Assembly: GCF_031656915.1 (NCBI RefSeq)
Contig: NZ_CP134227.1
Span: forward strand, 2,294,001-2,358,000
Reading direction: 5' to 3'
Length of the DNA stretch: 64,000 bases
Source: Nocardioides marmorisolisilvae
Lineage (GTDB): Bacteria > Actinomycetota > Actinomycetes > Propionibacteriales > Nocardioidaceae
Shown here one piece after another: positions 33,386 to 41,803 of this stretch. Below the pieces are notes generated by a model. The model was given only the letters and a program-made list of their open reading frames with translations. It searched no databases and was not told where the DNA came from. The position numbers were made by a program, and so were the translations under genes. Numbering within the stretch: position 1 is the first letter of the stretch; every line of letters starts with the position of its first letter.

Positions 33386-34674
33386 CAGAACGCCTCGAGG
33401 TAACGGTCACGTTCGACGTCCGAGACCCGTTCGTTGACATAGGCGTGTTCGTGGCGTGCGGTTCCAACCACCACACGGATCAGGGTGTCGCCGAACACCT
33501 CCCTCGCGAGGTCGGACTTCTCGAGGGCTTCGGCGGCCTCGGGCACCGTTCTGGGCAGTACGGCGCCAGCCTCGTCGGCGTACGCGTCTGCGTCAGTGGG
33601 TGGACCCGGCTCGATCTGGTGCTCGACGCCATCGATCCCGGCGGCGATCTGAGCCGCCATGATCAGGTAGGGATTGGCATCGGAGGAACCGTCGCGCTGC
33701 TCGATGCGCACCGCACTCTCTGAGCCCTCGATGACCCGCAGGCCGACAGTGCGGTTGTCGTGGCCCCACGACGCCGTCTGGGGGCAGAACGAGTAGGCCT
33801 GCCGGCGCTTGTAGGAGTTGGGCGTGGGCGACCCGAAGAGCGTGAAGTCGGCCATGTGTCGCTGCAGTCCGCCGAGGTACCAGCGGCCGATGTCGGAGAG
33901 CTGTCGCCCGTCGGCGAACACATTGGCTCCGTCGCGCCACAGCGAGTGATGGAGGTGCACACCGCTGCCAGACTGATCGCGGGAGATCTTGGCCATGAAC
34001 GACGCGACATAGCCGTGCTGGGTGGCGATCTCCTTGACGGCGTTGCGGAACAGCACGGCGTTGTCCGCGGTATGCATGGCCTCGTCATAGCGGACGTTGA
34101 TCTCTACCTGCCCAGGCGCATACTCGGCATTCGCGGCCTCGATGGGGATGCCGAAGGCAATCAGATCGTTGCGCATCGGGCCGAGCGCGTCCTCGTACTC
34201 AGCCGCCCGCGCCAGTCCGTAGCACTGGATGTTGTCGTGACGCGGCTTCTTGGACACCGCATCGAGGAGGTAGAACTCGATCTCGAAGCCGATCCTGACC
34301 TCGAACCCAAGCCGCTCTGCGTGGGCAAGAACCCGCTTGAGGGCGCTGCGCGGCGAGACGGGAAGCTCGTTTCCCTCGTCGTCAGACGTCTCGCACAAGG
34401 TCAACGCAAATCCTGGACGCCAGGGCACCAGACGCAAGTCGTCCAACGGTGTGACGTGCATGTCCGGCCAGCCCTTGGAGGGATCGGCCCACTCGTCGTC
34501 CTCGCGGATCTCGCAGCGAGGCGTCCACGAGTATAGGACGCTTGCCATGTGGATTCCGCCCTCGGCTACGGCCGGCCAGGCCGAGGCAGGGATCAGCTTT
34601 CCTCTGAGCACGCCGGCGGCATCTGGAACCGCCAACTGCACGGTGTGCACTCCGTCGGGGAGTTCCTTGCTCAT
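33385..34674 (-). CDS. Glutamine synthetase-like gamma-glutamyl-amine ligase
   Basis: A 429-residue member of the glutamine synthetase superfamily. The ATP and metal sites are complete: IGFEIEFYLLD, ANAEYAPGQVEIN, SGSGVHLHHSL, NSYKRR and EQRDGSSDANPYL. The short length, lack of the adenylylation Tyr loop and context argue against a housekeeping enzyme and for a gamma-glutamylamide synthetase like GmaS or PuuA, which ligates glutamate to an amine. It is the first gene of the shell operon and is divergent from an amine oxidase-like gene. The ATG follows GAGGTG; a GTG two codons upstream is possible. The amine cannot be read from the sequence. Confidence 0.85.
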   Translation of the reverse strand: MSKELPDGVHTVQLAVPDAAGVLRGKLIPASAWPAVAEGGIHMASVLYSWTPRCEIREDDEWADPSKGWPDMHVTPLDDLRLVPWRPGFALTLCETSDDEGNELPVSPRSALKRVLAHAERLGFEVRIGFEIEFYLLDAVSKKPRHDNIQCYGLARAAEYEDALGPMRNDLIAFGIPIEAANAEYAPGQVEINVRYDEAMHTADNAVLFRNAVKEIATQHGYVASFMAKISRDQSGSGVHLHHSLWRDGANVFADGRQLSDIGRWYLGGLQRHMADFTLFGSPTPNSYKRRQAYSFCPQTASWGHDNRTVGLRVIEGSESAVRIEQRDGSSDANPYLIMAAQIAAGIDGVEHQIEPGPPTDADAYADEAGAVLPRTVPEAAEALEKSDLAREVFGDTLIRVVVGTARHEHAYVNERVSDVERDRYLEAF

Positions 34675-34714
34675 GGTCACCTCGGGTTTCCTCAGGTGCT
34701 GACAGGCTCGGCAT

Positions 34715-34728
34715 TACCGTATACGGTA
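34715..34728. promoter_or_regulatory. Perfect operator palindrome between ligase and oxidase genes
   Basis: TACCGTATACGGTA is a perfect 14-bp palindrome in the 100-base divergent promoter region, 41 bases from one start and 47 from the other. The CGTATACG core recurs at 39063 and 41804, with a degenerate copy at 39809, so it is the likely binding site of the GntR protein encoded at 39128. Confidence 0.7.
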
Positions 34729-34774
34729 TTCGAAAGCGGGGCAAGACCTCACCCCGGGATGGCTGGAGATACAA

Positions 34775-35914
34775 ATGGCACGCAGTACGTCAGCAGTTGT
34801 CGTCGGCGCTGGGATCGCAGGCGCGTCCACAGCGCTGGCGCTGCGTCGCCAAGGCCTCGCCGTGACCCTCGTAGACGCGTGGGAGCCAGGCCATGCGGCA
34901 GCCGCGTCGGGCGGCGAGCACCGGATCCTGCGGGCGAGCCACGGCACCGACGAGCTGTACGCGCGGTGGAGCCGCGACGCACGCGTCGGGTGGCTGCAGC
35001 TGGCTGAACAGACCGGGCAGGAGCTGTTCGTTCAGTGCGGTGCCGTGATGCTTGCCCGTGAGGGCCACACCTCATGGGAAGACGCTAGCCGTCAGACCCT
35101 GACTCGGCTCGGCATCCCGCATTTCGTTGCACCGGCGAGCGAGCTTCCAGCCCGGCTCCCGGTGCTGGATTCCCACGGCATCACCTACGGCCTGTGGGAG
35201 CCGGAGGCGGGGTTCGTCTACGCCCGGCGAGCGACGGTTGCGACCACCGAGCAGTTCCTCCACGAAGGCGGTGTGCTGCGGCGTGGCCGGGTGATCACGG
35301 ACAGCCGCGAGCATCCTCAACTCGACGGGCGACCGCTCGAGGCCGACGTCGTAGTGATGGCCTGCGGCGCGTGGATGGGCGGACTCTTCCCACGCTCGGT
35401 ACGCCGTCTGGTCGAGGTGGTGCGCCAGAACGTGATCATGATCGAGCCGCCAGCAGGAGAGACGGCGTACGACCACGGCTCATTCCCGTGCTGGATCGAC
35501 CATGGCAACAACGCCTACGGCATTCCCGCGGCGGGCGGCTACGGCTTCAAGGCGGTGCTGGTCTGGAAACAGCTCTCGATCGACCTTGACGAGGAGGACC
35601 GGATCGTCGATGCCACGTCCATCGCGCGCACCCGACGCTACATCTCCCAGCGCTTCCCGGGCTTGGCCGATCGTCCAATCAGCGGGATGGCGGTGGGCCA
35701 GATCGCGAACACCATCGACACGCACTTCCTGATCGACCGCCACCCCGAGCACGACCGCGTGATCCTGGTGGCCGGCGATTCGGGCCATCTCTTCAAGCAT
35801 GGGCCCGTGGTCGGTGACTACGTCGCCGGTCTGGCGCTGCGCCGCTACGAGACCGACCCGCGGTTCAGGCTGGGTGCCCGCGGCACCATCGACCCGGCGA
35901 GCCGACCCCAGTAA
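34775..35914 (+). CDS. Sarcosine-oxidase-like FAD-dependent amine oxidoreductase
   Basis: A 379-residue DAO-fold flavoenzyme of the monomeric sarcosine/N-methyltryptophan oxidase type, which oxidises secondary amines to imines that hydrolyse to aldehyde and amino acid. The FAD-binding loop is VVVGAGIAGASTALALRRQG; GGYGFKAVLVWK holds a Lys at the oxygen-activating position of sarcosine oxidase; VAGDSGHLFKHGPVVGDYVA is the C-terminal FAD motif. The Cys that carries covalent flavin in the family is replaced (GQIANTIDTHF instead of a CMYT-type sequence), so flavin should be non-covalent. In context it would split an N-alkylglutamate. Divergent from the ligase gene across a shared operator. Confidence 0.82.
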   Translation: MARSTSAVVVGAGIAGASTALALRRQGLAVTLVDAWEPGHAAAASGGEHRILRASHGTDELYARWSRDARVGWLQLAEQTGQELFVQCGAVMLAREGHTSWEDASRQTLTRLGIPHFVAPASELPARLPVLDSHGITYGLWEPEAGFVYARRATVATTEQFLHEGGVLRRGRVITDSREHPQLDGRPLEADVVVMACGAWMGGLFPRSVRRLVEVVRQNVIMIEPPAGETAYDHGSFPCWIDHGNNAYGIPAAGGYGFKAVLVWKQLSIDLDEEDRIVDATSIARTRRYISQRFPGLADRPISGMAVGQIANTIDTHFLIDRHPEHDRVILVAGDSGHLFKHGPVVGDYVAGLALRRYETDPRFRLGARGTIDPASRPQ

Positions 35915-35929
35915 CGCGCGCACCCGACA

Positions 35930-35946
35930 GCCGTCGTTGGTACGGC
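35930..35946. terminator. Weak hairpin between convergent genes
   Basis: GCCGT-cgttggt-ACGGC in the 49-base gap between the converging oxidase and glutamate-synthase-like genes could form a small bidirectional terminator. The stem is only five pairs and no T run follows on either strand. Confidence 0.3.
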
Positions 35947-35963
35947 GGATGCTGGACCCACCC

Positions 35964-37376
35964 TTACCAAGTGAAGGGACGGTCCGCGCCGACCAGAGAG
36001 ATCCCCGTGAACGCGCTCGCCTCGAGGGTCAGCGCGCGCAGGTCCTCGGGCTCGAGGTTGTGCACACTGGACTTGCCACATGCCTTGGCCAGCAAGGTGG
36101 CCTCCATCGTCATCGCGGTCAGGAATCGATAGACACGTTCAGACGCGGCCTCGACGTCGACCCGGGACGAGAGGACCTCGTCCTGAGTGGCGACCCCCAC
36201 CGGGCAGCGGCCGGTATGGCAGTGGTGGCAGGCACCCGGCTCGGTGCCGATCGCGGTGTAGTCCTCGACGTATCGCGGAGAGTTGCAGCCCAGCGAGATC
36301 ATCGCCGCCGAGCCGATCATCACGCAGTCGGCACCCAACGCAAGGGCCTTGGCGACATCGACGCCGGAGCGGATCCCTCCGGCGGCAACCAACTTGACCT
36401 TGCCGGACATCCCGGTGTCGTCAAGCGCACGTCGAGCAGCCGGGATGGCAGCGAGGGTGGGGACACCGGTGTTGTCCAGCAGGAGCTCTGGCGAGGCGCC
36501 CGTGCCACCCTCGAGTCCGTCAACAACGATCACGTCGGCGCCCGTCTTGGCTGCGACTGCGGTGTCGTAGTAGGGGCGAGTGGCGCCCATCTTCACGAAG
36601 ACTGGGACCTTGTGATCAGTTGCTTCACGCAGCTCCTCGATCTTGATGGTCATGTCGTCGGCGCCCAGAAAGTCCGGATGGCGCGAGGTCGATCGCTGGT
36701 CGACGCCCTGCGGCAGATTCCGCATCCGGGCCACGCGCTCAGAGACCTTCATGCCCAAGAGCAGTCCACCCGTGCCGGGCTTGGCGCCCTGCCCGACCAC
36801 GATCTCTACTGCGTCGGCCCTACGGATGTGATCGAGATCGATCATGTAACGAGCCGGTGAGAGCTGGTAGAGCAGAGTCCGGTTCTCCGCACGCTCCTCC
36901 TCAAGCATTCCGCCCTCTCCGGTACACGTCATCGTGCCGGCCTTCTTCGCGCCACGACCCAACGCTGCCTTGGCATTGGCCGAAAGGGCACCGAAGCTCA
37001 TCGAGGCGATGTAGATGGGGATGTCGAGCTCGACCGGGTTCTCGACCAGGCCGAGGCCGTCGCCCAGGACGGTTCTGGTCTCGCAGCGCTCGCGGTAGCC
37101 CTCGAGAGGAAGCCGAGTCATCGTCGCGGGCTGGAAGACCAGTTCATCGAAGGACGGGAGGTTCTTCTGGAACGTGGAGAATCCCCGGAGCTGGTATCGC
37201 CCGAGCTGGGACTTGGCGTGGATGTCCGCGATCACCTCACGGGTCCAGCGGGGTGACTTGCCCTCGGCATACGACGAAGGGACCCCGGCAGGGCGCCCCT
37301 CGACGCCGCCGTCACCGAAGGTGACCAGGTTCTCGTCGGCGATCAAGACCGGCTCGGACGTCAGATCATCAGCCAT
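35964..37376 (-). CDS. Glutamate synthase-like FMN/Fe-S subunit (N-methylglutamate synthase type)
   Basis: A 470-residue protein equal to the central FMN-binding barrel of glutamate synthase. It shows IYIASMSFGALSANAKAALG, VGQGAKPGTGGLLLG, the barrel end VKLVAAGGIRSGVDVAKALA and the cluster region GACHHCHTGRCPVGVAT with Cys for an Fe-S centre. With the next two genes upstream it makes the three-part enzyme seen as MgsC, MgsB and MgsA in the N-methylglutamate pathway, which transfers an alkylamino group from a gamma-glutamylamide to 2-oxoglutarate. ATG for MADDLTSEP; it overlaps the upstream gene by 16 bases. Confidence 0.85.
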   Translation of the reverse strand: MADDLTSEPVLIADENLVTFGDGGVEGRPAGVPSSYAEGKSPRWTREVIADIHAKSQLGRYQLRGFSTFQKNLPSFDELVFQPATMTRLPLEGYRERCETRTVLGDGLGLVENPVELDIPIYIASMSFGALSANAKAALGRGAKKAGTMTCTGEGGMLEEERAENRTLLYQLSPARYMIDLDHIRRADAVEIVVGQGAKPGTGGLLLGMKVSERVARMRNLPQGVDQRSTSRHPDFLGADDMTIKIEELREATDHKVPVFVKMGATRPYYDTAVAAKTGADVIVVDGLEGGTGASPELLLDNTGVPTLAAIPAARRALDDTGMSGKVKLVAAGGIRSGVDVAKALALGADCVMIGSAAMISLGCNSPRYVEDYTAIGTEPGACHHCHTGRCPVGVATQDEVLSSRVDVEAASERVYRFLTAMTMEATLLAKACGKSSVHNLEPEDLRALTLEASAFTGISLVGADRPFTW

Positions 37377-38083
37377 TTCTTTGCATCCCTTGCCTCGAAG
37401 TACCAAAGCTTCTTACCGGCGACGATCCGTTTCCAATCGCGCCCCGACCCGTCGATCCCGAGCGCGCCAAGCTGTGCCTCGACCTCGTCGACCTCGGCCT
37501 GCTCGGGTGTCACCACCACGGCGTCGATGCCGAGGGTCTCGATCTCGCCGGCCACCCACACGGTTCCCTGCCACAGTGAGTCGCCCACCGATCCGCGGGA
37601 GTTTCCCAGGCAGACGATCCGTCCGCCGTGGCTCATGAAGCCCGTCGAGTAGCCGATGTCGCCCTCGACGGCGATAAGTCCGTCCTTCTGCGCGACCCCG
37701 CAGCGCGGCCCAGCGTTGCCACGGATGTGAATGATGCCCCCGCGCATGGCGGCTCCGACGCTCATGCCGGCGTTGCCGTTGACGGTGATGTGTCCACTCG
37801 CCAGGCCCTCCCCGGTCCCCCAGCCACTATTGCCCTCGACCACGATGCGGCCGCCGTCAGACAGGCCGCCGCAGTAGTAGCCCACGCTGCCCTTGAAGGT
37901 GACCAGGCCCGGGCCGGTCAGGGCAACACCAAGGTTGTGACGTGACAGCGGGTCATGGACCTCGATGTCGCGACCAGCATCGACGGCCGCACGAATCTCC
38001 CTGTTCACCTCACGGATCGGGCGATCCCCCGCACTGATCCGCACCGGGGCCGACGCCTCGATGCCGGCAGCCAGGGCGCTCAT
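37361..38083 (-). CDS. Glutamate synthase-like GXGXG-domain subunit
   Basis: A 240-residue protein consisting of the right-handed beta-helix (GXGXG) domain that ends the large subunit of glutamate synthase. Repeats are plain: VTFKGSVGYYCGGLSDGGRI, VVEGNSGWGTGEG, ITVNGNAGMSVGAAMRGGII, HIRGNAGPRCG. It is structural, linking amidotransferase and FMN domains. It corresponds to MgsB. Its ATG overlaps the amidotransferase stop (ATGA), and its own stop lies inside the FMN-subunit gene, so the three subunits are made in step. Confidence 0.85.
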   Translation of the reverse strand: MSALAAGIEASAPVRISAGDRPIREVNREIRAAVDAGRDIEVHDPLSRHNLGVALTGPGLVTFKGSVGYYCGGLSDGGRIVVEGNSGWGTGEGLASGHITVNGNAGMSVGAAMRGGIIHIRGNAGPRCGVAQKDGLIAVEGDIGYSTGFMSHGGRIVCLGNSRGSVGDSLWQGTVWVAGEIETLGIDAVVVTPEQAEVDEVEAQLGALGIDGSGRDWKRIVAGKKLWYFEARDAKKWLMI

Positions 38084-39027
38084 GCCGCAGATCCGGTCGC
38101 CACGGGCTGGAGTCCCCAGACCTCGGTCATCAACGGCCCGTCGTAGTTGTGCACCTCGACCTCGTCACGGTAGATGCTGCGCAGCGCCTGCTCCTCGGTG
38201 GCGATCGCAATTCCATCGGCCTCATCGACCACGGCCAGGGGCTTGATCGCCCAACGATCCTTGGCCATCCCGATGCCGTCGATTGTGCCGAGCAGATAGG
38301 TGAACACGCCGTCCAACTCGCTCTGGCTTCGGATCAACGATTCCTGCAGGCTCAGCCCCTCGGACATCTGGACCGAGTTCCACACCGCGATCAGCTCGGA
38401 GTCGTTCTCGCTGCCGAACCGGTAGCCTGCGCGTTCCAGGCGTCGACGCCAGGTGAAGTAGTTGGTCAGCTGACCGTTGTGGACGATGCAGACGTCGGGG
38501 AAGGGGCGAGCCCAGAACGGATGGCTTGCGATCGGGGAGACCAGCGACTCGGTCGCCAGGCGCATGTTCGACAACGCGTGCGTCCCAGACATCTTGGAGA
38601 CACGGTGCTTGGCATCGACTGCGCGGGCATCCCCGACGTCCTTGATGATCTCCAGAGATCGTCCGACCGAGAGCAGTTCCACCCCGGTGAGCTGCTCGAC
38701 TGCGTCGACCCATGTGGGGAGGTCGTTCGGCTCGGTGATCTCGAGTCGGAACAGAACGTGTTGCTGACCCGAGTCATCCGAGGTGGGCTCGGCGCTCAGA
38801 GAGGCCCCGCTGTTCTTGAGGCGATCCTCGATCGCCTGCAGCGTGGGATCCAGTGCGGACCTGTCGGCGAGGAACCCGCGTACGACGAAGCCATCGCGGC
38901 GGATGGGTCCGTAAATGGCGAAGCCCGTGGAGTCCGGGCCGCGATGCCGCATGCGAGCGGCGAGCTCGACGATGTCGGCGCCCACCGGTCCTCCGTCGTA
39001 CCGCACCCGCCCTGAGATCCCACACAT
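38080..39027 (-). CDS. Class II glutamine amidotransferase-like subunit
   Basis: A 315-residue Ntn-hydrolase-fold protein with the nucleophilic Cys immediately after the initiator Met (MCGISGRVRYDGGPVGADIV) and the family motifs RMRHRGPDSTGFAIYGP, HALSNMRLATES, VCIVHNGQLTNYFTWRR and FGSENDSELIAVW. It corresponds to the N-terminal domain of glutamate synthase and to MgsA, which would release the amine from a gamma-glutamylamide. It is first in the synthase trio and has a CGTATACG palindrome 36 bases before its start, so the trio probably has its own regulated promoter. Confidence 0.87.
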   Translation of the reverse strand: MCGISGRVRYDGGPVGADIVELAARMRHRGPDSTGFAIYGPIRRDGFVVRGFLADRSALDPTLQAIEDRLKNSGASLSAEPTSDDSGQQHVLFRLEITEPNDLPTWVDAVEQLTGVELLSVGRSLEIIKDVGDARAVDAKHRVSKMSGTHALSNMRLATESLVSPIASHPFWARPFPDVCIVHNGQLTNYFTWRRRLERAGYRFGSENDSELIAVWNSVQMSEGLSLQESLIRSQSELDGVFTYLLGTIDGIGMAKDRWAIKPLAVVDEADGIAIATEEQALRSIYRDEVEVHNYDGPLMTEVWGLQPVATGSAA

Positions 39028-39062
39028 CTGGGCTCCTCCTCATTGTCACTCACACCGCGTTT

Positions 39063-39070
39063 CGTATACG
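39063..39070. promoter_or_regulatory. CGTATACG operator before the synthase trio
   Basis: The core CGTATACG sits within CCGCGTTTCGTATACGGTAT, an imperfect wider palindrome, 36 bases upstream of the amidotransferase start. Same core as the perfect site at 34715. Confidence 0.62.
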
Positions 39071-39127
39071 GTATGCGGAATGGAGACAGATGGCAAGCGC
39101 GGCCCGGGCCGACCGACCGAGGATCGG

Positions 39128-39778
39128 TCAGGCCTTGTGCACGTCCAGCCCGGCGCGAATGTGTGCGCTCATCTCCTCGTACGCCGCCTCGGGGCCCTTG
39201 CGAAGCGCTCGCACCAACGGCTCGTGGGCCCGGGAGACCGAGACCCGGTTTCGCTCGTGAGCGAGATAGTCCGCGAACATGGCGAGACCGCGCGCACCCT
39301 GCCAGATCTCGTCGAAGACGTCGAGCATCACGGGGTTCTCGAGAACCTCCACGAAGGAGCGGTGGACTGCGAGGTTGGCTCGGTAGACGGCTTGAACGTC
39401 TCCGAGGTCAGTGCCCCCCACCGAGTCGACGACCTTCTTGATGTAGTCGAACGCGGGTTTACCCAGCTCGGCCGCCATCCGCGCGGAGTAGCACTCAACG
39501 GCCTCCCGAGCCTGGTAGAGATGGACCGAGTCGTCGGGGACGAACTCGCGCACGGTGTAGCCACGCCGTCCCGAGGGCTCGATCATCCCCTCGCGCTCGA
39601 GCCGCAGCAGCGCGTCACGAACCGGCGTACGGCTGATGTCCAACTGCTCGGCGAGCTGGTCCATCACCAGTCGCGCGCCCGGCTCAATCGTTCCGGCGAG
39701 AAGAGCTTCGGAGATCCGCTGGTAGGCACTGTCTGCCAACGTGGTGCCCATCCGGTCGATCGGTTTCATCCCTGGCAT
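39128..39778 (-). CDS. GntR-family regulator (FCD type) of the microcompartment locus
   Basis: A 216-residue regulator. The winged helix covers residues about 12-75 (SEALLAGTIEPGARLVMDQL, then ISRTPVRDALLRLEREGMI) and an FCD ligand domain follows (RANLAVHRSFVEVLENPVML contains the usual Asn/His metal-site pattern). FCD regulators bind short palindromes with a GTATAC-like centre, and such sites precede this gene, the synthase trio, the ligase/oxidase pair and the permease. The ATG for MPGMKPID follows GAGGA; upstream in-frame sequence is low-complexity. It is divergent from ridA. I infer it controls the whole locus in response to the amine or a derivative. Confidence 0.9.
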   Translation of the reverse strand: MPGMKPIDRMGTTLADSAYQRISEALLAGTIEPGARLVMDQLAEQLDISRTPVRDALLRLEREGMIEPSGRRGYTVREFVPDDSVHLYQAREAVECYSARMAAELGKPAFDYIKKVVDSVGGTDLGDVQAVYRANLAVHRSFVEVLENPVMLDVFDEIWQGARGLAMFADYLAHERNRVSVSRAHEPLVRALRKGPEAAYEEMSAHIRAGLDVHKA

Positions 39779-39808
39779 CGCGTCCTCGTCCTGTCGTGTA
39801 CAGAACAT

Positions 39809-39816
39809 CGTATTCC
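39809..39816. promoter_or_regulatory. Degenerate operator between gntR and ridA
   Basis: ATCGTATTCCGT keeps one good half (CGTAT) of the CGTATACG site and lies 31 bases from the gntR start and 34 from ridA, matching the placement of the other copies. It may give weak autoregulation. Confidence 0.4.
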
Positions 39817-39849
39817 GTCCAACACATCCCACTGCGCAAGGAGACACCG

Positions 39850-40290
39850 ATGAGCCAGCCGATCGACTCGATCGACCAAGCCGTACAGGGGCACGGACGC
39901 TTCGAGAAGCTCGGCGGTTACGCCCGGGTACGCCGGGTCGGCGCGATGGTCTATGTGGCAGGTACAACCGCGATCGAGCCATCGGGCCGACTGCACGCGC
40001 CCAATGACACCTACGCCCAGACCCGGTTCACACTCGATCGAATCGCGGCCGCTCTGAGCGAGGTCGGCGCCGACATCGCGCACGTCGTACGCACTCGCGC
40101 CTACCTCTATGACCTCGGAACCGCTGCAGACTTCGCCCGCGCGCACGGCGAGGTATTCGCCTCGATCCTGCCGGTGACCACGGCGGTCCAAGCGGGGCTG
40201 ACCACGCCCGGCATGATGGTCGAGATCGAAGTCGAAGCAATCGTTCGCGATCTTGCCGCGGCCGACGGGCGGCCCGAGCCGACCGTCTGA
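39850..40290 (+). CDS. ridA: RidA-family enamine/imine deaminase
   Basis: A 146-residue YjgF/YER057c/UK114 protein. Trimers of this family hydrolyse reactive enamines and imines. VRRVGAMVYVAGTTAIEPSG, RFTLDRIAAALSEVGADIAH and VRTRAYLYDL are typical, with the active-site Arg in VVRTRAYL; PGMMVEIEVEAIVRD closes the fold with the conserved Glu. Amine oxidation by the neighbouring flavoenzyme gives an imine, so this partner makes sense. The ATG follows AAGGAGA. It is divergent from the gntR gene. Confidence 0.9.
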   Translation: MSQPIDSIDQAVQGHGRFEKLGGYARVRRVGAMVYVAGTTAIEPSGRLHAPNDTYAQTRFTLDRIAAALSEVGADIAHVVRTRAYLYDLGTAADFARAHGEVFASILPVTTAVQAGLTTPGMMVEIEVEAIVRDLAAADGRPEPTV

Positions 40291-40303
40291 TCCACCGCCG
40301 CGA

Positions 40304-41773
40304 TCAGGCGGCGGCGATGTCCGCGTCCGCGATCTCGTCATAGGCCGCAGCATTGCGCGCCCGCAGGATGAAGGCCTGGACCAGGCCTCCGACGACAGCC
40401 ACCCCGATCAGGGCGAGCAGGAAGATCGAAACCTTGCCAAATACCGGGTTGCCGGCCGAGTTCACATCACCGACCAGGAGCGGAAAGTTCTTCGCCGTAA
40501 TCCAGGCGCTCCAAGCCAGACCGATCAGGGCGAGGACCGGGGCTAGCCTGACGGCCCACCAAGATTCGCCGCTCAACCCTGCGCGCGCGAAGTACACCAA
40601 GACGGCGACGGTACACACTGCCAGCAGCATGATGTAGACCATCGAGCCCAACCCGACAAACCAGGTGAACATCTTCAGGTACGGGTCCATCCCGGCGATC
40701 AGGCAGATCACCACGAGGATCCCGGACGCGACCGTGGTCGTGATCGATGCGGAGCTGGGCGCACCGTCGCGACGGTGGACGCCAGAAAGGTACGAAGGCA
40801 GCGCACCGGCCAACGACAGGGCATGCAGATAGCGGGTGGTGATCGTGTGGAACGCGAGCACTGCGGCGAAGATGCTGGTGATCACCAGCAGATGGGTCAC
40901 GAACTCGCCAACGCCTCCGAGCTCTGCGCGCGCCGTGCTGAAGAGGAAGTTGGGGTCGGTGGCCGCACGCTTGACGACGTCACCCGAGCCCCAGGCCATC
41001 ACGAACGCCCACGACGCGAAGGTGTAGAACAGGCCCACCACAACGACCGCCGCGTACGTCGCCCTCGGCACGGTGCGGTGCGGATTGACCGCCTCGTCGC
41101 GAAAGATCGCGGTCGCCTCGAAGCCGATGAAGGACGCCGCCGCGAACATCAGCGCCAGAGAAGGGGCACCCGCGGTCACCGTGCTGGGTGTGAAGGATGT
41201 CAGGTTCAGGCCGTGGGCGCCGCCCTTGCCGAGCGCGACCAGAGAGATCAGCAGGACAATCGTCAACTCGAGACTGAGGAGCACGGCAAGCACACGCGCG
41301 CTGAGCTCGACGTGGCGAGCGCCGAGCCAGCCGACAGCAATCAGAGCGACAGCCGTGTACACCGACCAATGGATGTTCGCGTGCAGGTAGTGGTTCACTC
41401 CGTCGTTGAACTCGTACCCGATGTACCCGAGGACCCCGACCTCGATAGCCATGTAGCACAGGATGGCGGCGTAGGCAGCCGCGAGCCCTGCCGGCCTACC
41501 CAGGCCGTGCGCGATGTATGTGAAGAACGCACCCGGCTTCGGAACATGCCTGGTCATCGTGGTGAAGCCGACCGAGAAGAGCAGCAACAGAACCCCCACC
41601 AGCGCGAACATCGCCGGAAAACCGGCTCCGTTCCCGAAGGCGAAGCCGATCGGCACCACCCCAGCGATCACGGTCAGCGGCGCAGCCGCCGCGACCACCA
41701 TGAAGACAATCGCTGGAACACCCAGCGAACCGTGCAGTTTCCGAGCGCTCTCTTCGACCATGGTTCGGCTCAT
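40304..41773 (-). CDS. APC-superfamily amino acid/amine permease
   Basis: A 489-residue integral membrane transporter with about twelve hydrophobic segments. It opens LHGSLGVPAIVFMVVAAAAP and includes TRHVPKPGAFFTYIAHGLGR and FIGFEATAIFRDEAVNPHRT, the unwound-helix motifs of the amino acid-polyamine-organocation family. It is the best candidate to import the amine substrate of the microcompartment pathway. A CGTATACG site lies 31 bases before its start, placing it in the same regulon. It converges with ridA, leaving 13 bases between the stops. Confidence 0.9.
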   Translation of the reverse strand: MSRTMVEESARKLHGSLGVPAIVFMVVAAAAPLTVIAGVVPIGFAFGNGAGFPAMFALVGVLLLLFSVGFTTMTRHVPKPGAFFTYIAHGLGRPAGLAAAYAAILCYMAIEVGVLGYIGYEFNDGVNHYLHANIHWSVYTAVALIAVGWLGARHVELSARVLAVLLSLELTIVLLISLVALGKGGAHGLNLTSFTPSTVTAGAPSLALMFAAASFIGFEATAIFRDEAVNPHRTVPRATYAAVVVVGLFYTFASWAFVMAWGSGDVVKRAATDPNFLFSTARAELGGVGEFVTHLLVITSIFAAVLAFHTITTRYLHALSLAGALPSYLSGVHRRDGAPSSASITTTVASGILVVICLIAGMDPYLKMFTWFVGLGSMVYIMLLAVCTVAVLVYFARAGLSGESWWAVRLAPVLALIGLAWSAWITAKNFPLLVGDVNSAGNPVFGKVSIFLLALIGVAVVGGLVQAFILRARNAAAYDEIADADIAAA

Positions 41774-41803
41774 GCTTCCACCTCGGGCCCGCGTTACGTA
41801 TTT

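Noticed and set aside
35930-35946. Definite bidirectional terminator
   Set aside because: The stem is only five pairs with no T run; kept as a low-confidence feature only.
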